Assembly: GCA_963662155.1 (NCBI GenBank)
Contig: OY759271.1
Span: 227,001 to 291,000 of the forward strand
Reading direction: 5' to 3'
Length of the DNA stretch: 64,000 nt
Source: Lamellibrachia columna
Taxonomy: Eukaryota; Annelida; Polychaeta; Sabellida; Siboglinidae
A model generated the notes under the pieces. The model did no database searches. It worked only from the letters and a program-made list of their open reading frames with translations, and was not told the origin of the DNA. The position numbers and the translations under genes are program-made. Below are positions 24,122 to 37,566 of this stretch, in pieces; position 1 is the stretch's first letter; each line of letters starts with the position of its first letter.

Positions 24122-25171
24122 ACTTACTACAGATTCTTGTAGCATGACATCTTGGCTACAAAATATCGCAAAGTCAGTTTGGTATGTTTTGAAATCACTA
24201 GTCTGGGCTCAGCCCTGTATTTGCCCTCTCTTACAATGACAGCAGGCATTCTGCCTATGAAATCTCACAAAAAAACTCCCTAAATGGTTCACTCATAATT
24301 TTTAAACTTTTGAAGTGGCACCAAAACTGACTACAGATTCTTGTAGCACGACATCTTGACTACAAAATATGACAAAGTAAGTTTGGTATGTTTTGAAATC
24401 ACTAGTCTGGGCTCAGCCCTGTATTTGCACTCTCTTACAATGACAGCAGGCATTTTGCCTATGAAATCTCACCAAAAAACACCCAAAATGGTTCACTCAT
24501 AATTTTTACAGTTTTGAAGTGGCACCAAAACTTACTACAGATTCTTGTAGCATGACATCTTGGCTACAAAATATGACAAAATCAGTTTGGTATGTTTTGA
24601 AATCACTAGTCTGGGCTCAGCCCTGTATTTGCCCTCTCTTACAATGATAGCAGGCATTCTGCCTATGAAATCTCACCAAAAAACGCCCTATATGGTTCAC
24701 TCATAATTTTTACACTTTTGAAGTGGCACCAAAACTGACTACAGATTATTGTAGCACTACATCTTGACTAAAAAATGTGACAAAGTCAGTTTGGTATGTT
24801 TTGAAATCATTAGTCTGGGCTCAGCCCTGTATTTGCACTCTCTTACAATGACAGCAGGCATTTTGCCTATGAAATCTCACCAAAAAACACCCAAAATGGT
24901 TCACTCATAATTTTTACAGTTTTGAAGTGGCACCAAAACTTACTACAGATTCTTGTAGCATGACATCTTGGCTACAAAATATGACAAAATCAGTTTGGTA
25001 TGTTTTGAAATCACTAGTCTGGGCTCAGCCCTGTATTTGCCCTCTCTTACAATGACAGCAGGCATTCTGCCTATGAAATCTCACCAAAAAACGCCCTATT
25101 TGGTTCACTCATAATTTTTACACTTTTGAAGTGGCACCAAAACTGACTACAGATTATTGTAGCACATCTTG

Positions 25172-28100
25172 ACTAAAAAATGTGACAAAGTCAGTTTGGT
25201 ATGTTTTGAAATCATTAGTCTGGGCTCAGCCCTGTATTTGCACTCTCTTACAATGACAGCAGGCATTTTGCCTATGAAATCTCACCAAAAAAAACCCAAA
25301 ATGGTTCACTCATAATTTTTTACAGTTTTGAAGTGGCACCAAAACTTACTACAGATTCTTGTAGCATGACATCTTGGCTACAAAATATGACAAAATCAGT
25401 TTGGTATGTTTTGAAATCACTAGTCTGGGCTCAGCCCTGTATTTGCCCTCTCTTACAATGACAGCAGGCATTCTGCCTATGAAATCTCACCAAAAAACGC
25501 CCTATATGGTTCACTCATAATTTTTACACTTTTGAAGTGGCACCAAAACTGACTACAGATTATTGTAGCACTACATCTTGACTAAAAAATGTGACAAAGT
25601 CAGTTTGGTATGTTTTGAAATCACTAGTCTGGGCTTAGCCTTGTATTTGCCCTCTCTTACAATGACAGCAGGCATTTTGCCTATGAAATCTCACCAAAAA
25701 ACGCCCAAAATTGTTCACTCATAATTTTTACACTTTTGAAGTGGCACCAAAACTGACTACAGATTCGTTTAACATGACATATTGGCTACAAAATATGACA
25801 AAGTCGGTTTGGTATGTTTTGAAATCACTAGTCTGGGCTCAGCCCTGTATTTGCCCTCTCTTACAATGACAGCAGGCATTCTGCCTATGAAATCTCACCA
25901 AAAAACGCCCAATATGGTTCACTCATAATTTTTACACTTTTGAAGTGGCACCAAAATTGACTACAGATTTTTGTAGCACGACATCTTGACTACAAAATAT
26001 GACAAAGTCAGTTTGGTATGTTTTGAAATCACTAGTCTGGGCTCAGCCCTGTATTTGCACTCTCTTACAATGACAGCACGCATTTTGCCTATGAAATCTC
26101 ACCAAAAAACGCCCAAAATGGTTCACTCATAATTTTTACAGTTTTGAAGTGGCACCAAAACTTACTACATATTCATGTAGCATGACATCTTGGCTACAAA
26201 ATATTACAAAATCAGTTTGGTATGTTTTGAAATCACTAGTCTGGGCTCAGCCCTGTATTTGCCCTCTCTTACAATGACAGCAGGCATTCTGCCTATGCAA
26301 TCTCACCAAAAAACGCCCTATATGGTTCACTCATAATTTTTACACTTTTGAAGTGGCACCAAAATTGACTACAGATTATTGTAGCATTACATCTTGGCTA
26401 CAAAATGTGCAAAGACAGTTTGGTATGTTTTGAAATCACTAGTCTGGGCTCAGCCCTGTATTTGCACTCTCTTACAATGACAGCAGGCATTTTGCCTATG
26501 GAATCTCACCAAAAAACGCCCAATATGGTTCACTCATAATTTTTACAGTTTTGAAGTGGCACCAAAACTGACTACAGATTCCTGTAGCATGACATATTGA
26601 CTACAAAATATTACAAAGTCAGTTTGGTATGTTTTGAAATCACTAGTCTGGGCTCAGCCCTGTATTTGCTCTATCTTACAATGACAGCAGGCATTTTGCC
26701 TATGGAATCTCACCAAAAAACGCCCAATATTGTTCACTCATAATTTTTACAATTTTGAAGTGGAACCAAAACTGACTACAGATTCGTGTAAAATGACATA
26801 TTGGCTACAAAATATGACAAAGTCGGTTTGGTATGTTTTAAAATCACTAGTTTGGGCTCAGCCCGGTATTTGCCCTGACTGCAGGCATTTTGCCTATGAA
26901 ATCTCACCAAAAAACGCCCAATATTGTTCACTCATAATTTTTACAATTTTGAAGTGGCACCAAAACTGACTACAGATTCGTGTAAAATGACATATTGGCT
27001 ACAAAATATGACAAAGTCGGTTTGGTATGTTTTAAAATCACTAGTTTGGGCTCAGCCCTGTATTTGCCCTGACTGCAGGCATTTTGCCTATGAAATCTCA
27101 CCAAAAAACGCCCAATATGGTTCACTCATAATTTTTACAGTTTTGAAGTGGCACCAAAACTTACTACAGATTCTTGTAGCATGACATCTTGGCTACAAAA
27201 TATCGCAAAGTCAGTTTGGTATGTTTTGAAATCACTAGTCTGGGCTCAGCCCTGTATTTGCCCTCTCTTACAATGACAGCAGGCATTCTGCCTATGAAAT
27301 CTCACAAAAAAACTCCCTAAATGGTTCACTCATAATTTTTAAACTTTTGAAGTGGCACCAAAACTGACTACAGATTATTGTAGCATTACATCTTGGCTAT
27401 AAAATGTTACAAAGTCAGTTTGGCATGTTTTGAAATCCCTAGTCTGGGCTCAGCCCTGTATTTGCCCTCTCTTACAATGACAGCAGGCATTTTGCCTATG
27501 GAATGAATCTCACCAAGAAACGCCCAATATGGTTCACTCATAATATTTACAATTTTGAAGTGGCACCAAAACTGACTACAGATTCCTGTAAAATGACATC
27601 TTGGCTACAAAATATCGCAAAGTCAGTTTGGTATGTTTTGAAATCACTAGTCTGGGCTCAGCCCTGTATTTGCCCTCTCTTACAATGACAGCAGGCATTC
27701 TGCCTATGAAATGTCACCAAAAAACGCCCAATATGGTTCACTCATAATTTTTACACTTTTGAAGTGGCACCAAAACTGACTACACATTCTTGTAGCACGA
27801 CATCTTGACTAAAAAATGTGACAAAGTCAGTTTGGTATGTTTTGAAATCATTAGTCTGGGCTCAGCCCTGTATTTGCACTCTCTTACAATGACAGCAGGC
27901 ATTTTGCCTATGAAATCTCACCAAAAAAAACCCAAAATGGTTCACTCATAATTTTTTACAGTTTTGAAGTGGCACCAAAACTTACTACAGATTCTTGTAG
28001 CATGACATCTTGGCTACAAAATATGACAAAATCAGTTTGGTATGTTTTGAAATCACTAGTCTGGGCTCAGCCCTGTATTTGCCATCTCTTACAATGACAG

Positions 28101-29554
28101 CAGGCATTCTGCCTATGAAATCTCACCAAAAAACGCCCTATATGGTTCACTCATAATTTTTACACTTTTGAAGTGGCACCAAAACTGACTACAGATTATT
28201 GTAGCACTACATCTTGACTAAAAAATGTGACAAAGTCAGTTTGGTATGTTTTGAAATCACTAGTCTGGGCTTAGCCTTGTATTTGCCCTCTCTTACAATG
28301 ACAGCAGGCATTTTGCCTATGAAATCTCACCAAAAAACGCCCAAAATTGTTCACTCATAATTTTTACACTTTTGAAGTGGCACCAAAACTGACTACAGAT
28401 TCGTTTAACATGACATATTGGCTACAAAATATGACAAAGTCGGTTTGGTATGTTTTGAAATCACTAGTCTGGGCTCAGCCCTGTATTTGCCCTCTCTTAC
28501 AATGACAGCAGGCATTCTGCCTATGAAATCTCACCAAAAAACGCCCAATATGGTTCACTCATAATTTTTACACTTTTGAAGTGGCACCAAAATTGACTAC
28601 AGATTTTTGTAGCACGACATCTTGACTACAAAATATGACAAAGTCAGTTTGGTATGTTTTGAAATCACTAGTCTGGGCTCAGCCCTGTATTTGCACTCTC
28701 TTACAATGACAGCACGCATTTTGCCTATGAAATCTCACCAAAAAACGCCCAAAATGGTTCACTCATAATTTTTACAGTTTTGAAGTGGCACCAAAACTTA
28801 CTACATATTCATGTAGCATGACATCTTGGCTACAAAATATTACAAAATCAGTTTGGTATGTTTTGAAATCACTAGTCTGGGCTCAGCCCTGTATTTGCCC
28901 TCTCTTACAATGACAGCAGGCATTCTGCCTATGCAATCTCACCAAAAAACGCCCTATATGGTTCTCATAATTTTTACACTTTTGAAGTGGCACCAAAATT
29001 GACTACAGATTATTGTAGCATTACATCTTGGCTACAAAATGTGCAAAGACAGTTTGGTATGTTTTGAAATCACTAGTCTGGGCTCAGCCTTGTATTTGCA
29101 CTCTCTTACAATGACAGCAGGCATTTTGCCTATGGAATCTCACCAAAAAACGCCCAATATGGTTCACTCATAATTTTTACAGTTTTGAAGTGGCACCAAA
29201 ACTGACTACAGATTCCTGTAGCATGACATATTGACTACAAAATATTACAAAGTCAGTTTGGTATGTTTTGAAATCACTAGTCTGGGCTCAGCCCTGTATT
29301 TGCTCTATCTTACAATGACAGCAGGCATTTTGCCTATGGAATCTCACCAAAAAACGCCCAATATTGTTCACTCATAATTTTTACAATTTTGAAGTGGAAC
29401 CAAAACTGACTACAGATTCGTGTAAAATGACATATTGGCTACAAAATATGACAAAGTCGGTTTGGTATGTTTTAAAATTACTAGTTTGGGCTCAGCCCGG
29501 TATTTGCCCTGACTGCAGGCATTTTGCCTATGAAATCTCACCAAAAAACGCCCA
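25172..29554 (+). repeat. 2636-bp higher-order repeat (13 monomers), two copies
   Basis: 25172-26920 matches 27808-29554. The displacement is 2636 bp up to about 26327, then 2634 bp, because the second copy lost two bases in GGTTCTCATAAT near 28963. Shared markers are CACCAAAAAAAACCC, AGCACGCATTTTGCC, CTACATATTCATGTAG and GTGCAAAGACAGTTTGG. The 26.7-27.2 kb portion holds one extra short monomer in the first copy. Confidence 0.8.
26730..27120 (+). repeat. Tandem pair of 194-bp variant monomers
   Basis: Two adjacent monomers (displacement 194 bp) carry CCCTGACTGCAGGC in place of the normal text through TTACAATGACAGCAGGC, a net loss of 10 bp. The same variant appears singly near 29508, 30916, 33557, 38026 and 40667, and as CCATGACTGCAGGC near 52467. 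It is a useful marker of shared ancestry among higher-order units. Confidence 0.8.
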
Positions 29555-30456
29555 ATATGGTTCACTCATAATTTTTACAGTTTTGAAGTGGCACCAAAAC
29601 TTACTACAGATTCTTGTAGCATGACATCTTGGCTACAAAATATCGCAAAGTCAGTTTGGTATGTTTTGAAATCACTAGTCTGGGCTCAGCCCTGTATTTG
29701 CCCTCTCTTACAATGACAGCAGGCATTCTGCCTATGAAATCTCACAAAAAAACTCCCTAAATGGTTCACTCATAATTTTTAAACTTTTGAAGTGGCACCA
29801 AAACTGACTACAGATTCTTGTAGCACGACATCTTGACTACAAAATATGACAAAGTCAGTTTGGTATGTTTTGAAATCACTAGTCTGGGCTCAGCCCTGTA
29901 TTTGCACTCTCTTACAATGACAGCAGGCATTTTGCCTATGAAATCTCACCAAAAAACACCCAAAATGGTTCACTCATAATTTTTACAGTTTTGAAGTGGC
30001 ACCAAAACTTACTACAGATTCTTGTAGCATGACATCTTGGCTACAAAATATGACAAAATCAGTTTGGTATGTTTTGAAATCACTAGTCTGGGCTCAGCCC
30101 TGTATTTGCCCTCTCTTACAATGACAGCAGGCATTCTGCCTATGAAATCTCACCAAAAAACGCCCTATATGGTTCACTCATAATTTTTACACTTTTGAAG
30201 TGGCACCAAAACTGACTACAGATTATTGTAGCACTACATCTTGACTAAAAAATGTGACAAAGTCAGTTTGGTATGTTTTGAAATCATTAGTCTGGGCTCA
30301 GCCCTGTATTTGCACTCTCTTACAATGACAGCAGGCATTTTGCCTATGAAATCTCACCAAAAAACACCCAAAATGGTTCACTCATAATTTTTACAGTTTT
30401 GAAGTGGCACCAAAACTTACTACAGATTCTTGTAGCATGACATCTTGGCTACAAAA

Positions 30457-33400
30457 TCAGTTTGGTATGTTTTGAAATCACTAGTCTGGGCTCAGCCCTG
30501 TATTTGCCCTCTCTTACAATGACAGCAGGCATTCTGCCTATGAAATCTCACCAAAAAACGCCCTATATGGTTCACTCATAATTTTTACACTTTTGAAGTG
30601 GCACCAAAACTGACTACAGATTATTGTAGCACTACATCTTGACTAAAAAATGTGACAAAGTCAGTTTGGTATGTTTTGAAATCACTAGTCTGGGCTTAGC
30701 CTTGTATTTGCCCTCTCTTACAATGACAGCAGGCATTTTGCCTATGAAATCTCACCAAAAAACGCCCAAAATTGTTCACTCATAATTTTTACAGTTTTGA
30801 AGTGGCACCAAAACTGACTACAGATTCGTTTAACATGACATATTGGCTACAAAATATGACAAAGTCGGTTTGGTATGTTTTAAAATCACTAGTTTGGGCT
30901 CAGCCCTGTATTTGCCCTGACTGCAGGCATTTTGCCTATGAAATCTCACCAAAAAACGCCCAATATGGTTCACTCATAATTTTTACAGTTTTGAAGTGGC
31001 ACCAAAACTTACTACAGATTCTTGTAGCATGACATCTTGGCTACAAAATATCGCAAAGTCAGTTTGGTATGTTTTGAAATCACTAGTCTGGGCTCAGCCC
31101 TGTATTTGCCCTCTCTTACAATGACAGCAGGCATTCTGCCTATGAAATCTCACAAAAAAACTCCCTAAATGGTTCACTCATAATTTTTAAACTTTTGAAG
31201 TGGCACCAAAACTGACTACAGATTATTGTAGCATTACATCTTGGCTATAAAATGTTACAAAGTCAGTTTGGCATGTTTTGAAATCCCTAGTCTGGGCTCA
31301 GCCCTGTATTTGCCCTCTCTTACAATGACAGCAGGCATTTTGCCTATGGAATCTCACCAAGAAACGCCCAATATGGTTCACTCATATTATTTACAATTTT
31401 GAAGTGGCACCAAAACTGACTACAGATTCCTGTAAAATGACATCTTGGCTACAAAATATCGCAAAGTCAGTTTGGTATGTTTTGAAATCACTAGTCTGGG
31501 CTCAGCCCTGTATTTGCCCTCTCTTACAAGGACAGCAGGCATTCTGCCTATGAAATCTCACCAAAAAACGCCCAATATGGTTCACTCATAATTTTTACAC
31601 TTTTGAAGTGGCACCAAAACTGACTACAGATTCTTGTAGCACGACATCTTGTCTACAAAATATGACAAAGTCAGTTTGGTATGTTTTGAAATCACTAGTC
31701 TGGGCTCAGCCCTGTATTTGCACTCTCTTACAATGACAGCAGGCATTTTGCCTATGAAATCTCACCAAAAAACACCCAAAATGGTACACTCATAATTTTT
31801 ACAGTTTTGAAGTGGCACCAAAACTTACTACAGATTCTTGTAGCATGACATCTTGGCTACAAAATATGACAAAATCAGTTTGGTATGTTTTGAAATCACT
31901 AGTCTGGGCTCAGCCCTGTATTTGCCCTCTCTTACAATGACAGCAGGCATTCTGCCTATGAAATCTCACCAAAAAACGCCCTATATGGTTCACTCATAAT
32001 TTTTACACTTTTGAAGTGGCACCAAAACTGACTTCAGATTATTGTAGCACTACATCTTGACTAAAAAATGTGACAAAGTCAGTTTGGTATGTTTTGAAAT
32101 CATTAGTCTGGGCTCAGCCCTGTATTTGCACTCTCTTACAATGACAGCAGGCATTTTGCCTATGAAATCTCACCAAAAAACACCCAAAATGGTTCACTCA
32201 TAATTTTTACAGTTTTGAAGTGGCACCAAAACTTACTACAGATTCTTGTAGCATGACATCTTGGCTACAAAATATGACAAAATCAGTTTGGTATGTTTTG
32301 AAATCACTAGTCTGGGCTCAGCCCTGTATTTGCCCTCTCTTACAATGACAGCAGGCATTCTGCCTATGAAATCTCACCAAAAAACGCCCTATATGGTTCA
32401 CTCATAATTTTTACACTTTTGAAGTGGCACCAAAACTGACTACAGATTATTGTAGCACTACATCTTGACTAAAAAATGTGATAAAGTCAGTTTGGTATGT
32501 TTTGAAATCACTAGTCTGGGCTTAGCCTTGTATTTGCCCTCTCTTACAATGACAGCAGGCATTTTGCCTATGAAATCTCACCAAAAAACGCCCAAAATTG
32601 TTCACTCATAATTTTTACAGTTTTGAAGTGGCACCAAAACTGACTACAGATTCGTTTAACATGAAATATTGGCTACAAAATATGACAAAGTCGGTTTGGT
32701 ATGTTTTGAAATCACTAGTCTGGGCTCAGCCCTGTATTTGCCCTCTCTTACAATGACAGCAGGCATTCTGCCTATGAAATCTCACCAAAAAACGCCCAAA
32801 ATGGTTCACTCATATTTTTTACAATTTTGAAGTGGCACCAAAACTGACTACAGATTCGTTTAACATGACATATTGGCTACAAAATATGACAAAGTCGGTT
32901 TGGTATGTTTTGAAATCACTAGTCTGGGCTCAGCCCTGTATTTGCCCTCTCTTACAATGACAGCAGGTATTCTGCCTATGAAATCTCACCAAAAAACGCC
33001 CAAAATGGTTCACTCATATTTTTTACAATTTTGAAGTGGCACCAAAACTGACTACAGATTCTGGTCACATGACATATTGGCTACAAAATGTGACAAAGTC
33101 GGTTTGGTATGTTTTTAAATCCCTTGTCTGGGCTCACCCCTGTATTTGCCCTCTCTTACAATGACAGCAGGCATTTTGCCTATGGAATCTCACCAAGAAA
33201 CGCCCAATATAGTTCACTCATAATTTTTACAGTTTTGAAGTGGCACCAATCTGACTACAGATTCCTGTAAAATGACATATTGACTACAAAATATAATAAA
33301 GTCAGTTTGGTATGTTTTGAAATCACTAGTCTGGGCTCAGCCCTGTATTTGCCCTCTCTTACAATGACAGCAGTCATTCTGCCTATGAAATCTCACCAAA

Positions 33401-36400
33401 AAACGCCCAAAATTGTTCACTCATAATTTTTACACTTTTGAAGTGGCACCAAAACTTACTACAGTTTCTTGTAACATGACATCTTGGCAACAAAATATGA
33501 CAAAGTCAGTTTGGTATGTTTTGAAATCACTAGTCTGGGCTCAGCCCTGTATTTGCCCTGACTGCAGGCATTCTGCCTATGAAATCTCACTAAAAAACGC
33601 CCTATATGGTTCACTCATAATTTTAACACTTTTGAAGTGGCACCAAAACTGACTACAGATTATTGTAGAAATACGTCTTGGCTACAAAATGTGACAAAGT
33701 CAGTTTGGTATGTTTTGAAATCACTAGTCTGGGCTCAGCCCTGTATTTGCCCTCTCTTACAATGACAGCAGGCATTTTGCCTATGGAATCTCACCAAGAA
33801 ACGCCCAAAATTGTTCACTCATAATTTTTACAGTTTTGAAGTGGCACCAAAACTGACTACAGATTCCTGTAAAATGACATACTGGCTACAAAATATAATT
33901 AAGTCAGTTTGGTATGTTTTGAAATCACTAGTCTGGGCTCAGCCCTGTATTTGCCCTCTCTTACAATGACAGCAGGCATTCTGCCTATGAAATCTCACCA
34001 AAAACCGCCCAATATGGTTCACTCATAATTTTTACACTTTTGAAGTGGCACAAAACTGACTACAGATTCGTTTAACATGACATCTTGTCTACAAAATATT
34101 ACAAAGTTAGTTTGGTATATTTTGAAATCACTAGTCTGGGCTCAGCCCTGTATTTGCCCTCTCTTACAATGACAGCAGGCATTCTGCCTATGAAATCTCA
34201 CCAAAAAACGCCCAAAATGGTCACTCATAATTTTTACACTTTTGAAGTGGCATCAAAACTGACTACAGATTATTGTAGCATTACATCTTGGCTACAAAAT
34301 GTGACAAAGTCAGTTTGGTATGTTTTGAAATCACTAGTCTGGGCTTAGCCCTGTATTTGCCCTCTCTTACAATGACAGCAGGCATTTTGCCTATGAAATC
34401 TCACCAAAAAACGCCCAAAATTGTTCACTCAAAATTTTTACAGTTTTGAAGTGGTACCAAAACTGACTACAGATTCGTTTAACATGACATCTTGGCTACA
34501 AAATATGACAAAATCAATTTGGTATATTTTGAAATCACAAGTCTTGGCTCAGCCCTGTATTTGCACTCTCTTACAATGACAGCAGGCACTCTACCTATGA
34601 AATCTCACCAAAAAACGCCCTATATGGTTCACTCATAATTTTTACACTTTTGAAGTGGCACCAAAACTGACTAGAGATTCTTGTAACATGACATCTTGGC
34701 TACAAAATGTGACAAAGTCAGTTTGGTATGTTTTGAAATCACTAGTCTGGGCTCAGCCCTGTATTTGCCCTCTCTTACAATGACAGCAGGCATTCTGCCT
34801 ATGAAATCTCACCAAAAAACGCCCAAAATTGTTCACTCATAATTTTTACACTTTTGAAGTGGCACCAAAACTTACTACAGATTCTTGTAGCACGACATCT
34901 TGACTACAAAATATGACAAAGTCAGTTTGGTATGTTTTGAAATCCCTAGTCTGGGCTCAGCCCTGTATTTGCCCTCTCTTACAATGACAGCAGGCATTCT
35001 GCCTATGAAATCTCACCAAAAAACGCCCAAAATGGTCACTCATAATTTTTACACTTTTGAAGTGGCACCAAAACTGACTACAGATTATTGTAGCATTACA
35101 TCTTGCCTACAAAATGTGACAAAGTCAGTTTGGTATGTTTTGAAATCACTAGTCTGGGCTTAGCCCTGTATTTGCCCTCTCTTACAATGACAGCAGGCAT
35201 TTTGCCTATGAAATCTCACCAAAAAACGCCCAAAATTGTTCACTCAAATTTTTTACAGTTTTGAAGTGGTACCAAAACTTACTACAGATTCTTGTAGCAT
35301 GACATCTTGGCTACAAAATATGACAAAATCAGTTTGGTATGTTTTGAAATCACTAGTCTGGGCTAAGCCCTGTATTTGCCCTCTCTTACAATGACAGCAG
35401 GCATTTTGCCTACAAAATCTCACCAAAAAACCCAAAATGGTTCACTCATATTTTTTACAATTTTGAAGTGGCACCAAAACTGACTACAGATTCTTGTAAC
35501 ATGATATCTTGGCTATAAAATGTGACAAAGTCGGTTTGGTATGTTTTTAAATCCCTTGTCTGGGCTCACCCCTGTATTTGCCCTCTCTTACAATGACAGC
35601 AGGCATTTTGCCTATGGAATCTCACCAAGAAACGCCCAATATGGTTCATTCATAATTTTTACAGTTTTGAAGTGGCACCAAAACTGACTACAGATTCCTG
35701 TAAAATGACATATTGACTACAAAATATAATAAAGTCAGTTTGGTATGTTTTGAAATCACTAGTCTGGGCTCAGCCCTGTATTTGCCCTCTCTTACAATGA
35801 CAGCAGGCATTCTGCCTATGAAATCTCACAAAAAAACGCCCAAAATTGTTCACTCATAATTTTTACACTTTTGAAGTGGCACCAAAACTTACTACAGTTT
35901 CTTGTAACATGACATATTGGCAACAAAATATGACAAAGTCAGTTTGGTATGTTTTGAAATCACTAGTCTGGGTTCAGCCCTGTATTTGCCCTTTCTTACA
36001 ATGACAGCAGGCATTCTGCCTATGAAATCTCACTAAAAAACGCCCTATATGGTTCACTCATAATTTTAACACTTTTGAAGTGGCACCAAAACTGACTACA
36101 GATTATTGTAGAAATACATCTTGGCTACAAAATGTGACAAAGTCAGTTTGGTATGTTTTGAAATCACTAGTTTGGGCTTAGCCCTGCATTTGCCCTCTCT
36201 TACAATGACAGCAGGCATTTTGCCTATGAAATCTCACCAAAAAACGCCCAAAATTGTTCACTCATAATTTTTACAGTTTTGAAGTGGCACCAAAACTGAC
36301 TACAGATTCTGGTAGCATGACATCTTGGCTACAAAATGTGACAAAGTCAGTTTGGTATGTTTTGAAATCACTAGTCTGGGCTCAGCCCTGTATTTGCCCT

Positions 36401-37566
36401 CTCTTACAATGACAGCAGGCATTTTGCCTATGGAATCTCACCAAGAAACGCCCAAAATTGTTCACTCATAATTTTTACAGTTTTGAAGTGGCACCAAAAC
36501 TGACTACAGATTCCTGTAAAATGACATACTGGCTACAAAATATAATTAAGTCAGTTTGGTATGTTTTGAAATCACTAGTCTGGGCTCAGCCCTGTATTTG
36601 CCCTCTCTTACAATGACAGCAGGCATTCTGCCTATGAAATCTCACCAAAAACCGCCCAATATGGTTCACTCATAATTTTTACACTTTTGAAGTGGTACAA
36701 AACTGACTACAGATTCGTTTAACATGACATCTTGTCTAAAAAATATTCCAAAGTCAGTTTGGTATATTTTGAAATCACTAGTCTGGGCTCAGCCCTGTAT
36801 TTGCCCTCTCTTACAATGACAGCAGGCATTCTGCCTATGAAATCTCACCAAAAAACGCCCAAAATGGTCACTCATAATTTTTACACTTTTGAAGTGGCAT
36901 CAAAACTGACTACAGATTATTGTAGCATTACATCTTGGCTACAAAATGTTACAAAGTCAGTTTGGTATGTTTTGAAATCACTAGTCTGGGCTTAGCCCTG
37001 TATTTGCCCTCTCTTACAATGACAGCAGGCATTTTGCCTATGAAATCTCACCAAAAAACGCCCAAAATTGTTCACTCAAAATTTTTACAGTTTTGAAGTG
37101 GTACAAAACTGACTACAGATTCGTTTAACATGACATCTTGTCTAAAAAATATTACAAAGTCAGTTTGGTATGTTTTGAAATCACTAGTCTGGGCTCAGCC
37201 CTGTATTTGCCCTCTCTTACAATGACAGCAGGCATTCTGCCTATGAAATCTCACCAAAAACCGCCCAATATGGTTCACTCATAATTTTTATACTTTTGAA
37301 GTGGCACCAAAACTGACTACAGATTCTTGTAGCATGACATCTTGGCTACAAAATGTGACAAAGTCAGTTTGGTATGTTTTGAAATCACTAGTCTGGGCTC
37401 AGCCCTGTATTTGCCCTCTCTTACAATGACAGCTGGCATTCTGCCTATGAAATCTCACCAAAAAACGCCCAAAATGGTCACTCATAATTTTTACACTTTT
37501 GAAGTGGTACCAAAACTGACTACAGATTCGTTTAACATGACATCTTGGCTACAAAATATGACAAAG
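30457..37566 (+). repeat. 7110-bp higher-order repeat, unit 1
   Basis: This is the first of two directly adjacent units with no net length change between them; every marker recurs at exactly +7110 bp (for example 30772/37882, 33413/40523, 35253/42363, 36732/43842). Length is 35 monomers minus 30 bp, which fits two 194-bp monomers plus several small losses. About ten substitutions were seen by eye in the whole unit (for example 32665 A/C, 33804 C/G, 34186 G/A, 36748 C/A). Confidence 0.92.
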